From positions 71,504,433-71,532,084 of the forward strand of contig JBOZIK010000001.1 in NCBI GenBank assembly GCA_051453625.1: a stretch of 27,652 bases of DNA, in the 5' to 3' direction. This stretch comes from Welwitschia mirabilis (lineage: Eukaryota; Gnetophyta; Gnetopsida; Welwitschiales). Shown here one piece after another: positions 1 through 10,050 of the stretch (position 1 is the stretch's first letter; each line of letters opens with the position of its first letter). The notes beneath the pieces were generated by a model. That model did not search any database. It had not been told where the DNA came from and worked only from the letters and a program-made list of their open reading frames with translations. Made by a program: the position numbers and the translations under genes.

Positions 1-73
1 CATTTATCTGTTAGTTTATCTGCAAAACAACTCAAAATACACTATCAAATACACTTAAGTTGGCGGCGCAACA
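1..73 (-). mobile_element. Right end of a minus-strand LTR (A/B-like family), truncated by window edge
   Basis: The last 70 bases match the right ends of the LTRs at 15023 and 21630: an A-rich stretch with repeated 'atacac', then a 'taa.ttgg' block, then a final 'gcaaca'. Read on the minus strand this is a TGTTGC... LTR start. Immediately afterwards the sequence becomes the inside of the plus-strand X-family LTR, comparable to the stretch around 25090, so this LTR inserted into the X1 5' LTR. The target-site duplication cannot be checked because the other end is outside the window. Confidence 0.6.
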
Positions 74-649
74 ATGCTATAAGCCAAAGATTTTAACTAT
101 TATCCACTTCTCTTTTATCTACAAAAGGACCTTTAGCCCTTTATTATAATATCTTTAGCTTTAGAGAAATTTAGAACATGAGAGCATTAAATCATGATGG
201 CCTTCTAAGTAACCATTTGAGGAGTAAGCTTCTCTTCAAGGATCCCTTAAGGAGTTCCATTAGCATCCTTTTTGCTTTATTATAAAGTATTCTTTTTTTA
301 AATACATAAAGTTGTTTGCTTTTGATTTTAAGTTTTGAGTTACTTTATATTTGGATTGAATGAATTATTTAATCACTTGATGGAAGTCTTTTAATTTTAT
401 GGATTTTACATGTTAAGGTCCTTACTTTTCATTATTGTCTTAAGGTTATGAAAGATCAAGTGGTAATTGAGTTCACCATTATTCATATGATGAATAAGAT
501 TATGTCACCATGGTCTAAGCCAAAATAGTTAATGGTTTTAAGTGTGCTAAAGGAAAATCATTAGATAATATTAGAGTGGAGAATTTCTGGTGAACAATTT
601 GGTGAAATCTTAAAGCTAGCTTACTTTTCTCCTTTTTCAAGTTGAAGTT
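74..649 (+). repeat. X1 5' LTR, main part
   Basis: This stretch aligns block by block with 25080-26226 and, for its first half, with 10580-10891. Shared landmarks include 'gatggcctt' (196, 25210), the 'acataaagttgtttg' block (305, 10841), 'aatcacttga' (371, 25946) and 'gagttcac.attattca' (470, 26040). The TATA box seen in the other copies (TATAAAAG) is degraded here to CTACAAAAGG near 119-128. The left end is replaced by the minus-strand LTR at 1-73, and the right end is split by the insertion at 650. The distal piece continues at 4240. Confidence 0.78.
645..649. repeat. Left target-site duplication AAGTT
   Basis: AAGTT here is repeated at 4235-4239, directly outside the TGTAACACCCC...GATA insertion. 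Five bases is the usual gypsy duplication length. The interrupted LTR resumes at 4240 in register with X2 (26221 onwards). Confidence 0.75.
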
Positions 650-1194
650 TGTAACACCCCAATATCTACAGTTGAAAATCTTCAAACTCAATGCTCTAAA
701 TCCTAAAGTGTAAGACCTATTTCTTTTAAAGTAGCTAAAAAACTTAAGACAACTTGTATTATTAATTAAAATATTAATGGAAATATATTTAGTCCAAAAT
801 ATTATATAACCATCTAATACTAGAATGAATGATAAATAATTTAATCATAAATAACAGATTGATTAATCATGCATGGCTCATATAAACATGTTACTATTTA
901 ATTTTTTTATATCCCTAAAGCCCTTAGTAAATTATGGGTTTTAATGCACCCAAGGTTTTGAAGTAGAATTACAATGAGGTTATGATCCAAGGTATTAAAA
1001 GTAGCTAGTTAATTAGTTAATATCTAAGTCAAGTATATATTGAAGGGTAGGTAAATGGATTTGGTCTTAACCTATTATTTACTTTGAGGTTATAGAACCC
1101 TTTTAAAGCTAATAATCCAAGCATAAATATATTATTAATAGGGTGAAAATATATGTATATTATAAGATAATTATTTTTATTATCTTTCCTTTAG

Positions 1195-1960
1195 TTGCAT
1201 AGACTCAAACATGGAACCTCCAGGCTATTGAACTATGAAACAACTAGATGCGCTATTGCCTTCTCACTCTTCAATAATGAATTGAAAACAACCAGATTCC
1301 GCCTAGCAATGAAGTGGTGGTGTATGCAAATAGTGGAAGGCACGAAGGAGGCACAAGTAGAGAGACAGTGTAGGTTGAAATAGTATAACACAGATTAAAA
1401 TAATGTAGTGCAAGGAGAAAAGTCGGCAGTGCAGGGAGAACTCACATGATATTTGCCTTCTAGAACAGTGGCTCATTTGGCCCTTTCTGATATGCATAAG
1501 TATTCTGCATTTCTCCTTCGCGGTAACACTTTACCTGTTAAAAGACCTGCATTTTTGGGAAGATGAAGTGATGCTCTGATAGAAGAGATAAATTTCTAAC
1601 AAGAGGTAATACGCATGTATGAGAGAGGTTCTTTCTACTGCACACACAGTGATGTTAAAACATGTTACCAGAATGTGGATCTAATAATGGATCATCTTAA
1701 TTTCCACAAAAGGTATTGATTACAAAGGATGTGCGAGTAAGAGGAAATGTGAGTTCTATTGAGCGTACCTCAAGGAAGTGGTTCATTATCAGCTCACATC
1801 AAATGCCCAACTCTATGCCCATGATAGTGAGCGCTACAGTGATGACCTCAGGCTAGCTATAACTACACACACTAAACGCTGAATCGATTCAAGAATATTT
1901 AAAATTGAGGCTATGGCATACAAATTCATCACGCACATGTATTAGTCTAGTACTAGTGCT
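1195..1960. other. Higher-GC block within the insertion, unrecognised
   Basis: Base composition rises visibly over this stretch (runs such as ggcacgaaggaggcac and ccttcgcggtaac), unlike the AT-rich surroundings. Short open stretches exist on both strands (62-64 codons at 1195-1383 plus and 1303-1497 minus), but they overlap each other and resemble no family I know. It could be captured gene sequence or a better-preserved part of the LTR. Confidence 0.3.
1200..1240 (-). repeat. Possible tRNA-derived (SINE-like) Pol III box pair
   Basis: On the minus strand, TAGTTCAATAG (1225-1235) resembles an A box, and GTTTGAGTC (1202-1210) is a B box with one C-to-T change. Spacing is short. No tail or target duplication was identified, so this is weak. 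Confidence 0.22.
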
Positions 1961-2047
1961 TGCTTGATGGTTATTCTAACCCACCAACTACTAGTCTAGG
2001 GTAAGGGAGCATATACGCTGACAAGGTGTATAAGTTGAAGTCGTAGG

Positions 2048-2120
2048 AGTGCTTGCTTGATGGTGTAATGATAATGGTTGCTTGATACTAAGTGGTAGGT
2101 TAGTGGTTTGATTCTTAATG
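2048..2120 (+). repeat. Possible tRNA-like or SINE head
   Basis: TGGTGTAATGATAATGG near 2061 resembles an A box, and GTTTGATTC at 2106-2114 a B box with one C-to-T change, about 45 bp apart. The preceding 'gtgcttgcttgatggt' also occurs near 1957, giving a partial direct repeat. The 3' end is undefined. Confidence 0.25.
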
Positions 2121-2181
2121 TGGTTGTTGGACCACTTTAAATTAAATTTTATTTAAGGATAAGCTTTTATTGCGTAATGTG

Positions 2182-2239
2182 TAGAATTAATTTCATAACT
2201 CATCTTCTTGTAGAATTAATTTCATAACTCATCTTCTTG
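2182..2239. repeat. Perfect 29-bp tandem duplication
   Basis: The unit 2182-2210 is repeated without mismatch at 2211-2239. It begins 'tagaattaatttcat' and ends 'catcttcttg'. Complete identity amid heavily decayed sequence indicates a recent slippage event or a local assembly duplication. Confidence 0.95.
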
Positions 2240-3167
2240 CCTCTTTAAAATTTCGATGGTGATTATCACTTTCTATCATTAGCCTAAACACCCTTTACGT
2301 ACATAATTGTGATAATATTTAAGTAATTATTAATCTCCTCACATATAAATTTTTAATAATATTTTAATAATTATTAATGCCCCTTATCAAGCCTATTTAT
2401 GTTAGCTTTTAAATAATTATAGTGGGAGAAGAGAATCACATGCCCTTTGCTTAAAATTTTATTATAAATAAATGAACATAAATCTTGTATTTAAGGCTTA
2501 TTATTCTATATTCACATACAAACCAAATCATACTTATCTATAATAATGATCCCAAAAATTTACAATCACAAATTATAATGCCCTTTAAAGTAACATATAT
2601 AGCTGAAGATTTAAGATTCATATTAAGTTTCTTCAAGTAAAGTATTAAAAAAATGTGTTAGAAACATTACATTTCATTGCAAGAAATTTTTAACAAAAAT
2701 GTCCATTATTCAATACATAATGTATCATCTGAGAAAACTTCATAAAGCATACATGATATAGTTTAACTTTTAACACATCCAAGGAAACATTATTCTAGAA
2801 AAGTATATCCTGATCTCAAGAATTTAGTCATATAATACCAAGTATTTAAGATTAATGAAGGATTACAAAATTATTCAACAAAATTTTCCAATAATACTAG
2901 AACAATAATCCTTCACATCCTTATGCCCACTTTAGCATTCATACTTCAGATTTTTACCTCTTAGACCAAAGTATGGAATAAGAACTGTGAAAATATCATA
3001 GCTCCCACTATGGTCCAGGTAAGACTAAGCAAGAAAAGAAAGGACTTTTCAAATGTTAAGATAGAAAAGACAAGTAAGAACTTCAAGAACAAGTTGTATC
3101 ATAAGAACAATGACCTTATGATTATGAAACAAGAATAATTAATATATATTTTTCATATATTTCAATC

Positions 3168-3256
3168 ACTTCATTACCTCATTCGATGATCTATGAAACC
3201 CATAGCCTCACTGGGTAATTTTTGGTTCTCATACAATATTTTATAATTTACTTCAC

Positions 3257-3301
<45 letters not shown>

Positions 3302-3480
3302 TCATTAACTTCACTACCTCATTTGACGATCTGTGAATCTCACTGCCTCATTTGGTAATCTGTGATCAATCTATTATCCCCACTGCCTCATACAGTTATC
3401 TATGAGATCCTCACTTCACTATCTCATTTGGTGATCTGTGAATTTCATTACCTCGTTCAGCAATCTGTGGAATTGCATAG
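3168..3480. repeat. Degenerate minisatellite, about eight units
   Basis: The core is close to CACTGCCTCATTTGGTGATC followed by TGTGA, and recurs at about 3170, 3200, 3250 (partial), 3308, 3340, 3379, 3415 and 3446. Spacing is roughly 31-40 bp, with variable spacers and many substitutions. An AT microsatellite interrupts the array. A 104-codon open stretch (3438-3752) begins in the last unit but has no recognisable product and is not called. Confidence 0.85.
3261..3292. repeat. (AT)16 microsatellite
   Basis: An uninterrupted AT dinucleotide run lies inside the minisatellite, following a truncated 'acttcactgcc' unit. Confidence 0.97.
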
Positions 3481-3798
3481 CCATAAGTTCAAGAAATCAA
3501 GATAATAAGATAAGTATGATAAGGTGTAACCATGAAGTATCTAAGATAGATTCTACTATTATAAAGCATCACATGTTTTTATATTTGTTTCACATCAAAC
3601 ACAATAACACATTGCATACAAATAAATGGACCAAAAAGGAAGTAAGAAGGAATAGAATCATACCCATGTCAAATTGTGGTGTTCAAGAACTTCAAAGATC
3701 TTCCAAGTTTCCAAATGTCCTAAGCCTCCTAAGCTCCAAGATTCAAAGGTAAAGTCTTTTCAGAAATTAAGCTAAACTTGAGGGAGGAAGATCTTTGT

Positions 3799-3807
3799 TT
3801 ATAAAGG
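3799..3807 (+). promoter_or_regulatory. Candidate LTR TATA box TTATAAAGG
   Basis: This is a TATA-like site about 430 bp before the right end of the 650-4234 insertion, a plausible position for an LTR promoter. There is no independent support. Confidence 0.3.
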
Positions 3808-4234
3808 ACAAAATAATATTAAAGGACACATCATGAGCCAACGGTAAAGGCAGGGATTTTATAACATCTCATAAAAGGCTTGTCTGACCACCGATTGCTT
3901 TAATAATATAAAAAGAATACTTTTTGTTCTATCATATTTAATCATAATAATAAGCAAAAACAAATAATAAGCCTCCACATTTAACATTTGATTATGCATA
4001 AATTCTAAGTAGGTGTAATAATAATAAAAGTAAATGAAATCATCACCATTGTAAGAACATTCTTGAAGATTATAAAGAATATTTTAATCAAGAAAAAATG
4101 AACTCAAAGCACAATTTAATATAATAACATAATATTTATATCAGTTAGAGATTTCAAAATAATTAAATATATTTAAATAATTCATTAAACTTAATCTTTG
4201 CATATTTTAAAAGAAGTAAACTATGAACATGATA

Positions 4235-4239
4235 AAGTT
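4235..4239. repeat. Right target-site duplication AAGTT
   Basis: This is the second copy of the AAGTT at 645-649. It is followed by 'tcaatcaaaatcattttca', which aligns with X2 from 26221. Confidence 0.75.
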
Positions 4240-4340
4240 TCAATCAAAATCATTTTCAACTCTCTTTTCTTTCCTTTTTTTCTTTTTTTAATTTGTAACT
4301 TGCATTAAATAAGACTCTAACTTTTAAAAACTACTTTATT
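4240..4340 (+). repeat. X1 5' LTR, distal part resuming after the insertion
   Basis: The C/T-rich stretch followed by 'taatttgtaacttgcatta' aligns with 26238-26290 ('ttaattataacatgcatta'), so the LTR continues here. The similarity to X2 fades around 4340, and I could not fix the exact LTR end or the primer-binding site. Confidence 0.6.
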
Positions 4341-5560
4341 ATCTTAGTTGCAAATAATAATAATTAGTATCAACTTAGTTAAATCTGGTACATTATAACA
4401 TATGATTAGATTTTTGATGTTGCTACCAAAGATAATAACATGGTGATAGCTCAGAAGAGCACTTACTTTACCTCTTGCAAGCCTTATAGTTAGCTTTTTT
4501 TTTCTTTTGGTGGGGGTACTAGTCCACTCTATTGATATCTAAACTAGTATTGTTTTTCTTTCTTTTGTGTACTTTCTGGTAATTGATACTAGTTATTTTA
4601 GTAATACCCAAACTAATCTAATTATAAGTTTTCTTTTATTTTTCTCTCACTTTCTTTATGATATACATTAAATTAAGGGAGAAAAACTTAAAAACCAAAA
4701 ATTTGACCTTTACAATGTATTTTTCTTTACTAATTTCATTCTATATTTGTTTTTTTGATTTTTTGTTTTATGAATTTTCTATCTTAAAACATTAAAAAAA
4801 ATTTTTAAAAATTATGATTTCATTTTAAAAACTCATATTTTTCATGTTTATTTAATTTTTTTAATAACCTTGATATGTGACATGTTCCATGAGGTAATTG
4901 TGAACTTGAATTATTTTTTTAATACTATGAATTACTTTCTGATTGGTATTGTCATCTAGCCTGATCAACATCACTAGCTTTTATGATCTAAATGCTCTAT
5001 GACTTTTCTAGAAAGCTCTAATAAAATCTTGAAACCTATCTGACTTATAGGCTCTTTTAAAAACCTTTTAAAACTAGCCTAAAACCTACCTAAACCTATT
5101 TGTAGATGTCTTGGATTTGTGATAAACTTAGAAGATTAGTTAATAATCCCTTAAATAATGTGGACCCCTTCATTGCTCATAGAAATATGTGATAAAACCA
5201 ACCTCTTGAAGCCTTCTAAAGGGAATAAATCTCAACCTCTCAAAATAACCAACAAGACCTCTCATTCTAGTAACAATAAGATTTAGATAACCCATGTAAT
5301 AAAGACACATCTAATTAAAAACTAATTACTTGATGAACTACGTATTACCTTACCAAAGAGGTGGAAAAATAACTAGGTTCTATAGCCAACATTAACTAAT
5401 CTAGGTAAACTATTTGTGACCACCTCTAACCATAAGGCTTAGGAATACCTTCTTATATAGTACAATCATCCATCAACTAAAGGCTAGAGTTCAAACCCTC
5501 TATAATCCAAGTTTTGCCTTACTTTCATGGCCTAGAATTTAAGAGCCCATACTTTCACCT
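4341..5560 (+). other. X1 leader or 5' internal region, no readable coding sequence
   Basis: This AT-rich, stop-filled sequence lies between the 5' LTR and the first recognisable gag peptide. It includes a T-rich patch (4490-4520) and a stretch near 4440 (ggtgatagctcag) that recalls a tRNA 5' half but has no matching 3' half. A near-consensus B box, GTTCAAACC, lies at 5489-5497 and is listed separately. The gag N-terminus may lie in 5150-5560 but is unreadable. Confidence 0.45.
5428..5500 (+). repeat. Possible SINE-like Pol III box pair
   Basis: GTTCAAACC at 5489-5497 fits the B-box consensus exactly, and 'taaggcttagg' about 55 bp upstream is A-box-like. No insertion boundaries were found, so this may be chance. 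Confidence 0.25.
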
Positions 5561-6999
5561 TAAGGAATTTGAATGTGTTTTATGAATTGCGTCCTAATAT
5601 TAGAACATTTATAATGCTCTTGAACTTATTCTTTTCCCATTCTCCTTAAAATAGAAGGTAAAATCATGCCTTGACTCCCTTAAGCCCCTTTCTATAAGAA
5701 CTTGGACTAATCTAAATAAAGTGTTTATTTTAAATTTTTTTCCTAATCATAAGATAACTAGTTAAGGCATAGCAAAAATACCATGAGACATTTTCCAAAA
5801 TATTATAGTAATTCAAAGACTTATTAAAAAAAATTCTCCATTATAGTTTTGAATTAAAAAAGAAAACAAGTTTTTTCTATGATGGTTTATCTATGAATAA
5901 TAGTAAATATATCTATGAATAATAGGAAATTGGTAGAAATGATGAGAAATTAAAGAAGACTTTCTTAGCATGCCTTTAGTTGAAGTTTGGGAATATTTAA
6001 AAAGTGTTGCTGAGAGTTCCAAAAACTAGGAGAAGCCTACTAAATAGTCTAGATATCATCATTTCCTTAGATCTAGAAGCATATTTAAGGTACCTGAAAA
6101 TTTTAAGATTAACAATAGGATAGATGAATTAGTAAGGGAACTAGAATCATTAATTGCCTCACCCTCATCTCCTACCATGGTGCTAAGCTAGAATGCTTAC
6201 TTTACCAAATTGATAGCCATGAAATAGCCTAATGCCCTTCCATTTCCTTATTTTAAACCACTATTCACAAGTAGGTAAACATATTAGGATACTAATGGCA
6301 AAATCCAACAAATGAGTCTTACATAAATACACATAACCCTAGGTAGAAAAATCACCTAACTTTTCTTAAAAATAAGATAATTAAATTAATCAATCAAGAA
6401 ATCAATTCCCATTATCATATTCTAATCCTATCCCTTTTAATTAGTTTAACTTAATTGCAACCATGAATAATCTTTAAAACAACACTCCTCCACATTAAAA
6501 AACCTTGAAGAAGATAAGGAATCTATTACCTATGTTTTCCAATAACTCTAAAAATCATAAACCCAAATTCTCTCCATTCTAATCTTTAAAAAAGCAAAAA
6601 TTTCCTATAAGCTTATAACTAAAACCAATAGGAGTCAAATTTATAAAAGGAGTAGAATCCTCATACTTAAAAGAAACTAAGTTCATTCACTTTAGGTGTA
6701 TAAAGAATTAGAAAATCCTCCCATGCAAAATAAAATTGAGTAAATAATCCTTATAAGAAATAAGAAAAAGGATAACAATGAAAAATGATTTACATATAAA
6801 GAACCCTTACCTTTTCCCTATCAACTTGAGAAGAACCACATAATGGAAAAACAATTAGAGACTACAAATGTTTAAGGAAGTTAAGATAAATGTCCCTCTC
6901 CTAAAGGCCATTAAGTAGGTGATTTCCTATGTAAAATTCTTCAAATACTTGTGCACTATGAAAAGGTACTTGAATGTAAAAATAAAAGTATTTTTGTCT
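5560..6999 (+). pseudogene. gag: Decayed gypsy gag (X1), capsid to protease linker
   Basis: Gag forms the particle in which a retrotransposon copies its RNA. In shifting plus-strand frames this region keeps peptides typical of plant Athila-like gag: FFPNHKITS near 5735; FKDLL (5812) followed by SFFYDGLSMNN (5869-5901); MPLVEVWEYLKSVAESSKN (5970-6026); the NTHNP..KNH motif (6326-6364), which matches a conserved family motif downstream of the zinc knuckle; and MFKEVKINVPLLKAIK (6868-6915), from the stretch before protease. The cysteine zinc knuckle expected near 6180 is not recognisable. Numerous stops lie between these peptides. A 22-bp tandem duplication at 5888-5931 shifts the frame inside the capsid region. 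The frame is then broken at 7003 by a solo LTR. Family assignment is from recalled motifs. Confidence 0.75.
5888..5931. repeat. 22-bp tandem duplication within gag
   Basis: The two units share 'tatctatgaataatag' and differ by one t/g change. The gag peptide continues properly only from the second unit, so the duplication is a secondary, frameshifting event. Confidence 0.88.
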
Positions 7000-7002
7000 T
7001 AA
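6998..7002. repeat. Left target-site duplication CTTAA
   Basis: CTTAA lies directly before TGTTAGTGG and is repeated at 8192-8196, directly after GCAACA. Confidence 0.85.
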
Positions 7003-8191
7003 TGTTAGTGGCCTAAATTACACTTCAAAAGAAATTGATTTGAAAATAATGTAATCGCATTTAGGCTTATTATAAGGTGATTCAACCAATGAATGTCATA
7101 CACTTAAGAGCATAAGTTAACAAACTAATCAGGCACATGATTTAGAAAGATTAATCATCATAATCCATAATAAAAATATCTTTTAGTCATTTCATACTTT
7201 ATTCTACAAAAAGGAATGAACAATGTAATTATCTAATGATGGAATGCAAAATGCACAAAGAATAATGAATGCAACCTTATGATAACCAATTTTTGAGTTG
7301 TTGTCATCCAAACTTAGCCCTTATAACTTGTGTTTAATTAAAATTAATCTACTAAAAGCATTAATTAAATAATACAAAATCCATAAGAGATATAAGAAGA
7401 AATGTATAAAAAAGAAACATTTAATTTTCAACTATCTTACAAAGCACCTTAGTAAGGTAGTGATTAATTTAATGATAGATGCATAACTAGTACCAAGAAT
7501 TATCTCTCTTAATGCTAAAATGGACCCTTGACACCTTTAAATGCACTTGTCACCATTCCTTCAATATCAGAATATGATGAAATAAGGCTCATAAAAGGTT
7601 TTTATAGTTGTTCTAAGTTTGTTAGGCTTTTAAGAGATTGGTATAAGTAGAGAAGAATTATTAGATGAAAATTAGGTTATAATTCACTTAATTAAGAAGA
7701 AGTTATCAATTTTTTGTGTTAACTATTTTCATGGGGACAACCATGGACATGATATACCTCTATATTTAATCACAGGCTATCATGTCATTATCTCATTAGA
7801 ATTCAAATTTGAATTTTAACTGAAGTGTTGTGGCCTATGTTATGTGGATGATAGGGAACATGATAGTAACCCTAATTATCATGTTAGATCACCATGTCAG
7901 TAGTGCCATGCCAGTAACTCCATTACATTTTGAAGTGGTATTGTAGCCACCATCATGGAACAACATGCAAGATGACAATTAATTTCTTGATTTCTTTTCC
8001 TTCACCTTTGGTCAATTTTTTTTGTAGTGGAGATTCATTTTTTTATGAGCTTTAATAGAGTTTTTAAGCTTACAATTAAGTCATTATATTGCTTTACAAT
8101 GGAGTTCCTAAAAATGATTGAATTAAGCTCCTATCCCTTGCAAAACATCACCAATTACACTACTAAAATATGATAAATTGATATCGCAACA
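7003..8191 (-). mobile_element. Solo LTR, 1189 bp, in the X1 gag-protease linker
   Basis: It runs from TG (TGTTAGTGG) to CA (ATATCGCAACA) and is flanked by CTTAA on both sides. Counting the duplicated CTTAA once, the X1 peptide frame continues from 6999 into 8197 onwards as expected for the gag-protease linker, which independently fixes both edges. The right end (taaattgatatcgcaaca) resembles the A, B and 1-73 LTR ends, so minus orientation is inferred. A TATA-like site on the minus strand lies near 7590-7605, and a 'catgggga' motif at 7729 recalls the A/B LTR palindromes. The interior otherwise matches A and B poorly, so it may be a relative rather than the same family. Confidence 0.85.
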
Positions 8192-8196
8192 CTTAA
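8192..8196. repeat. Right target-site duplication CTTAA
   Basis: This is the second copy of 6998-7002. The element reading frame resumes immediately afterwards. Confidence 0.85.
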
Positions 8197-8760
8197 TAAA
8201 TAAGTGTAATCCTCTAGAATCAATTTTCAACAACCATAAAAACCCTATTTACTTCATAATTATAATTACCATAGGAAATAAGAAATTAAAATAAGCCTTA
8301 TTGTACTTAGAATCTAATGTAAACTTACTCCTCTATAGAACCTATAAAGAGTTAGGCTTAAAGGGGCTTAAGAATACCCAACTTTAGTTAGCTAATAATG
8401 TTATCAAAATACCATTAGAGATCATAGAGTACATTATTATTAGGATTTATATTTATTACTTCTTGATGGATTTTGTAGTTTTGGACATGAAAAATGCAAT
8501 GAACCAACTAATGCTTGTTATCATAGTAAGATCTTTCCTAATAATTTCAAACATCTTAATTAATTTAAGAATAAGTTAATAAAAATATCCTTTAGTAATA
8601 TGATAATAGACTTAAACATTTTCAACACCATGAAATTACCATTAAATGATAAAAATTCAAAGTATGTGGATAGAATATAAAGCCTCTTAGAGAACTAAGA
8701 ATCCTCCACTCATAATGACCTAGACTCTTCTTAAAAATCATGTCATATCACTTAGGATGA
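8197..8760 (+). pseudogene. Decayed retroviral-type aspartic protease region of X1
   Basis: The protease cleaves the Gag-Pol polyprotein. After the solo LTR the frame reads through a linker to NVNLLLY (8316-8336), which follows the active site. There the expected Asp and Gly are replaced by Tyr (8304-8306) and Glu (8310-8312), so the catalytic Asp-x-Gly triad is lost. Further on YKELGLKGLKN (from 8343) and MDFVVLDMKNAMNQLMLVII (from 8465) match the conserved C-terminal half of plant gypsy proteases, including the 'DFVVLD' strand. X2 has the same segment from 21631. In-frame stops occur near 8382 and after 8565. Confidence 0.72.
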
Positions 8761-8763
8761 AAC

Positions 8764-9700
8764 CTTGAACTTAATCCTTTGCCAAATGATCCCACATATG
8801 CTTTGTTAGGGGAAAATTCCACCTTTTGAGGAGTCATTAGTTCTTTCTTAACCTCATCCCAAGAAGCTTAGTTGCTAGATCTTTTCAAAAATCATAAGAA
8901 AATGATAAGATAAACTCTTTTAAACTTTAGAAGTATTAACTCTAGTATTTGCATACATCATATTTACCAGAAGAGAATGTGGAGGCATTCATAGAAGCCT
9001 CAAGATAGATAAATCCCACCCTTAATAAGGTAGTTTAAAATGAGGTAATCAAGCTCTTAAATAATGGAATTATCTTTTTCATCTTGAATAAAAATGAATA
9101 AGTTTAATCTAGATTATAGCAAAGAAAGTTAGAATTATCCTAATATCAAATGAATGTAATAAACTTATCTTTATAAATCTATAGTAAAATAAATGATGTA
9201 GATTGACTACAGAAAATTAAAAGTTATCTTAAGAAAGGATCATTTTCTTCTTTCTTTCTCTAACTAAATCTTTAAACAGGTCATCCATATTACTATTTCT
9301 TAGATGTGTATTTGGGATATAATAAAATTGAAATTTTTCCTAAGAATCAAGCGAAAACTATATTCATCTACTTTTATGGAACTTTTGCTTATAAAAGAAT
9401 CCTTTTGAGCTATGTAATGCACCTCTCACATTTCAACATTACATGATTGGGATTATATCTAATTTATTAGATTCAAATACTAAAATATTTCTGAATGATT
9501 TCTTAGTCTATAAAATCTCTTTTAAACATTATTTACACAACTTAGAAAGTGTTCTTAAGAAATGTATAGAAAAATGCCTTATGCTTAACTAGGAAAAATG
9601 TCATTTCCTGATTGAAAAAGACATATTGTTGGGATATACCATCTCTAAGAAAAGAACCCAAGTAGATCCTATAAAGGATTCTTGAATTATATAACTGCCA
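8764..9700 (+). pseudogene. pol: Decayed reverse transcriptase of X1
   Basis: RT copies the element RNA into DNA. The pre-RT peptide LELNPLPNDPTYALLGEN begins at 8764, followed by ICIHHIY near 8950. The finger region around 9070-9200 aligns codon by codon to X2, but with frame changes and stops. A 'KKDHF'-like block follows at about 9228. The catalytic block is readable at 9485-9510 as KIFLNDFLVY, where the family has two adjacent aspartates after F-x. The first is Asn here (aat, 9494-9496), so the metal-binding pair is broken. The connection region HAGYHKRFIKYFSKI lies near 9741-9785, running into RNase H. The whole unit is dead. Confidence 0.78.
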
Positions 9701-10050
9701 AATCCTTAAAAATAAAAAGACATTAGATCCTTTCTAGAACATGCAGGATATCATAAGAGATTCATTAAGTATTTTAGCAAGATCTGTAAACCATTATGTT
9801 ATCTCCTAAGCAAAGATTCCAAATGACTAAGTGTTAATAAGCTTTCAAAAAACATAAGAAAAAACTCACTTTCACTCCATTATTTAACTACTCAACTGGA
9901 GGTTACCTTCTAAACTTATATGTACTAGTAATTACATAGTTGAAGTTATGCTAAGAAAAAAGATAGATAGAAAATAAACTATAATCTATTATACTAGCAA
10001 AATTTTGAATAACACTCAATTAAACTATACTATTATGAAGAAAGATCTAT
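9701..10050 (+). pseudogene. pol: Decayed RNase H and connection region of X1, cut short
   Basis: RNase H removes the RNA template during reverse transcription. RFIKYFSKICKP and LLSKDS (9757-9820) come from the connection subdomain. After them come IDRK.TIIYYTSKILNN (9960-10010) and TQLNYTIMKKD, matching the conserved YY.S..LN..Q.NY..TEKE region. Sequence then jumps at about 10050 to material that X2 carries about 640 bp further on (24560), so the rest of RNase H and everything up to integrase has been deleted from this copy. Confidence 0.68.

Larger units (their letters stand above)
650..4234 (+). mobile_element. 3.6-kb LTR insertion beginning TGTAACACCCC, probable large solo LTR
   Basis: It begins TGTAACACCCC, a start common to large plant gypsy LTRs of the Tekay/Del type, and ends CATGATA, consistent with CA decayed to TA. 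It is flanked by AAGTT on both sides and interrupts an LTR whose two halves align to X2 when it is removed. I found no gag, pol, primer-binding site or second copy of the start inside, so a solo LTR is the simplest reading. A non-autonomous element with unrecognised LTRs remains possible. A TATA-like TTATAAAGG at 3799-3807 would suit a promoter about 430 bp from the right end. It contains a degenerate minisatellite and an AT microsatellite. Confidence 0.68.

Noticed and set aside
1195-1497. Overlapping 62- and 64-codon open frames on opposite strands
   Set aside because: Short, overlapping, and without recognisable motifs.
3438-3752. 104-codon plus-strand open frame
   Set aside because: It starts inside a minisatellite unit and has no recognisable domain or conserved copy.
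4370-4460. Possible primer-binding sites for X1 (tggtacatta, tggtgatagc)
   Set aside because: Neither matches a tRNA 3' end well, and the LTR end is not defined.
4439-4485. tRNA-like 5' half (tagctcag...agagc)
   Set aside because: No anticodon-stem partner, T arm or acceptor end follows.
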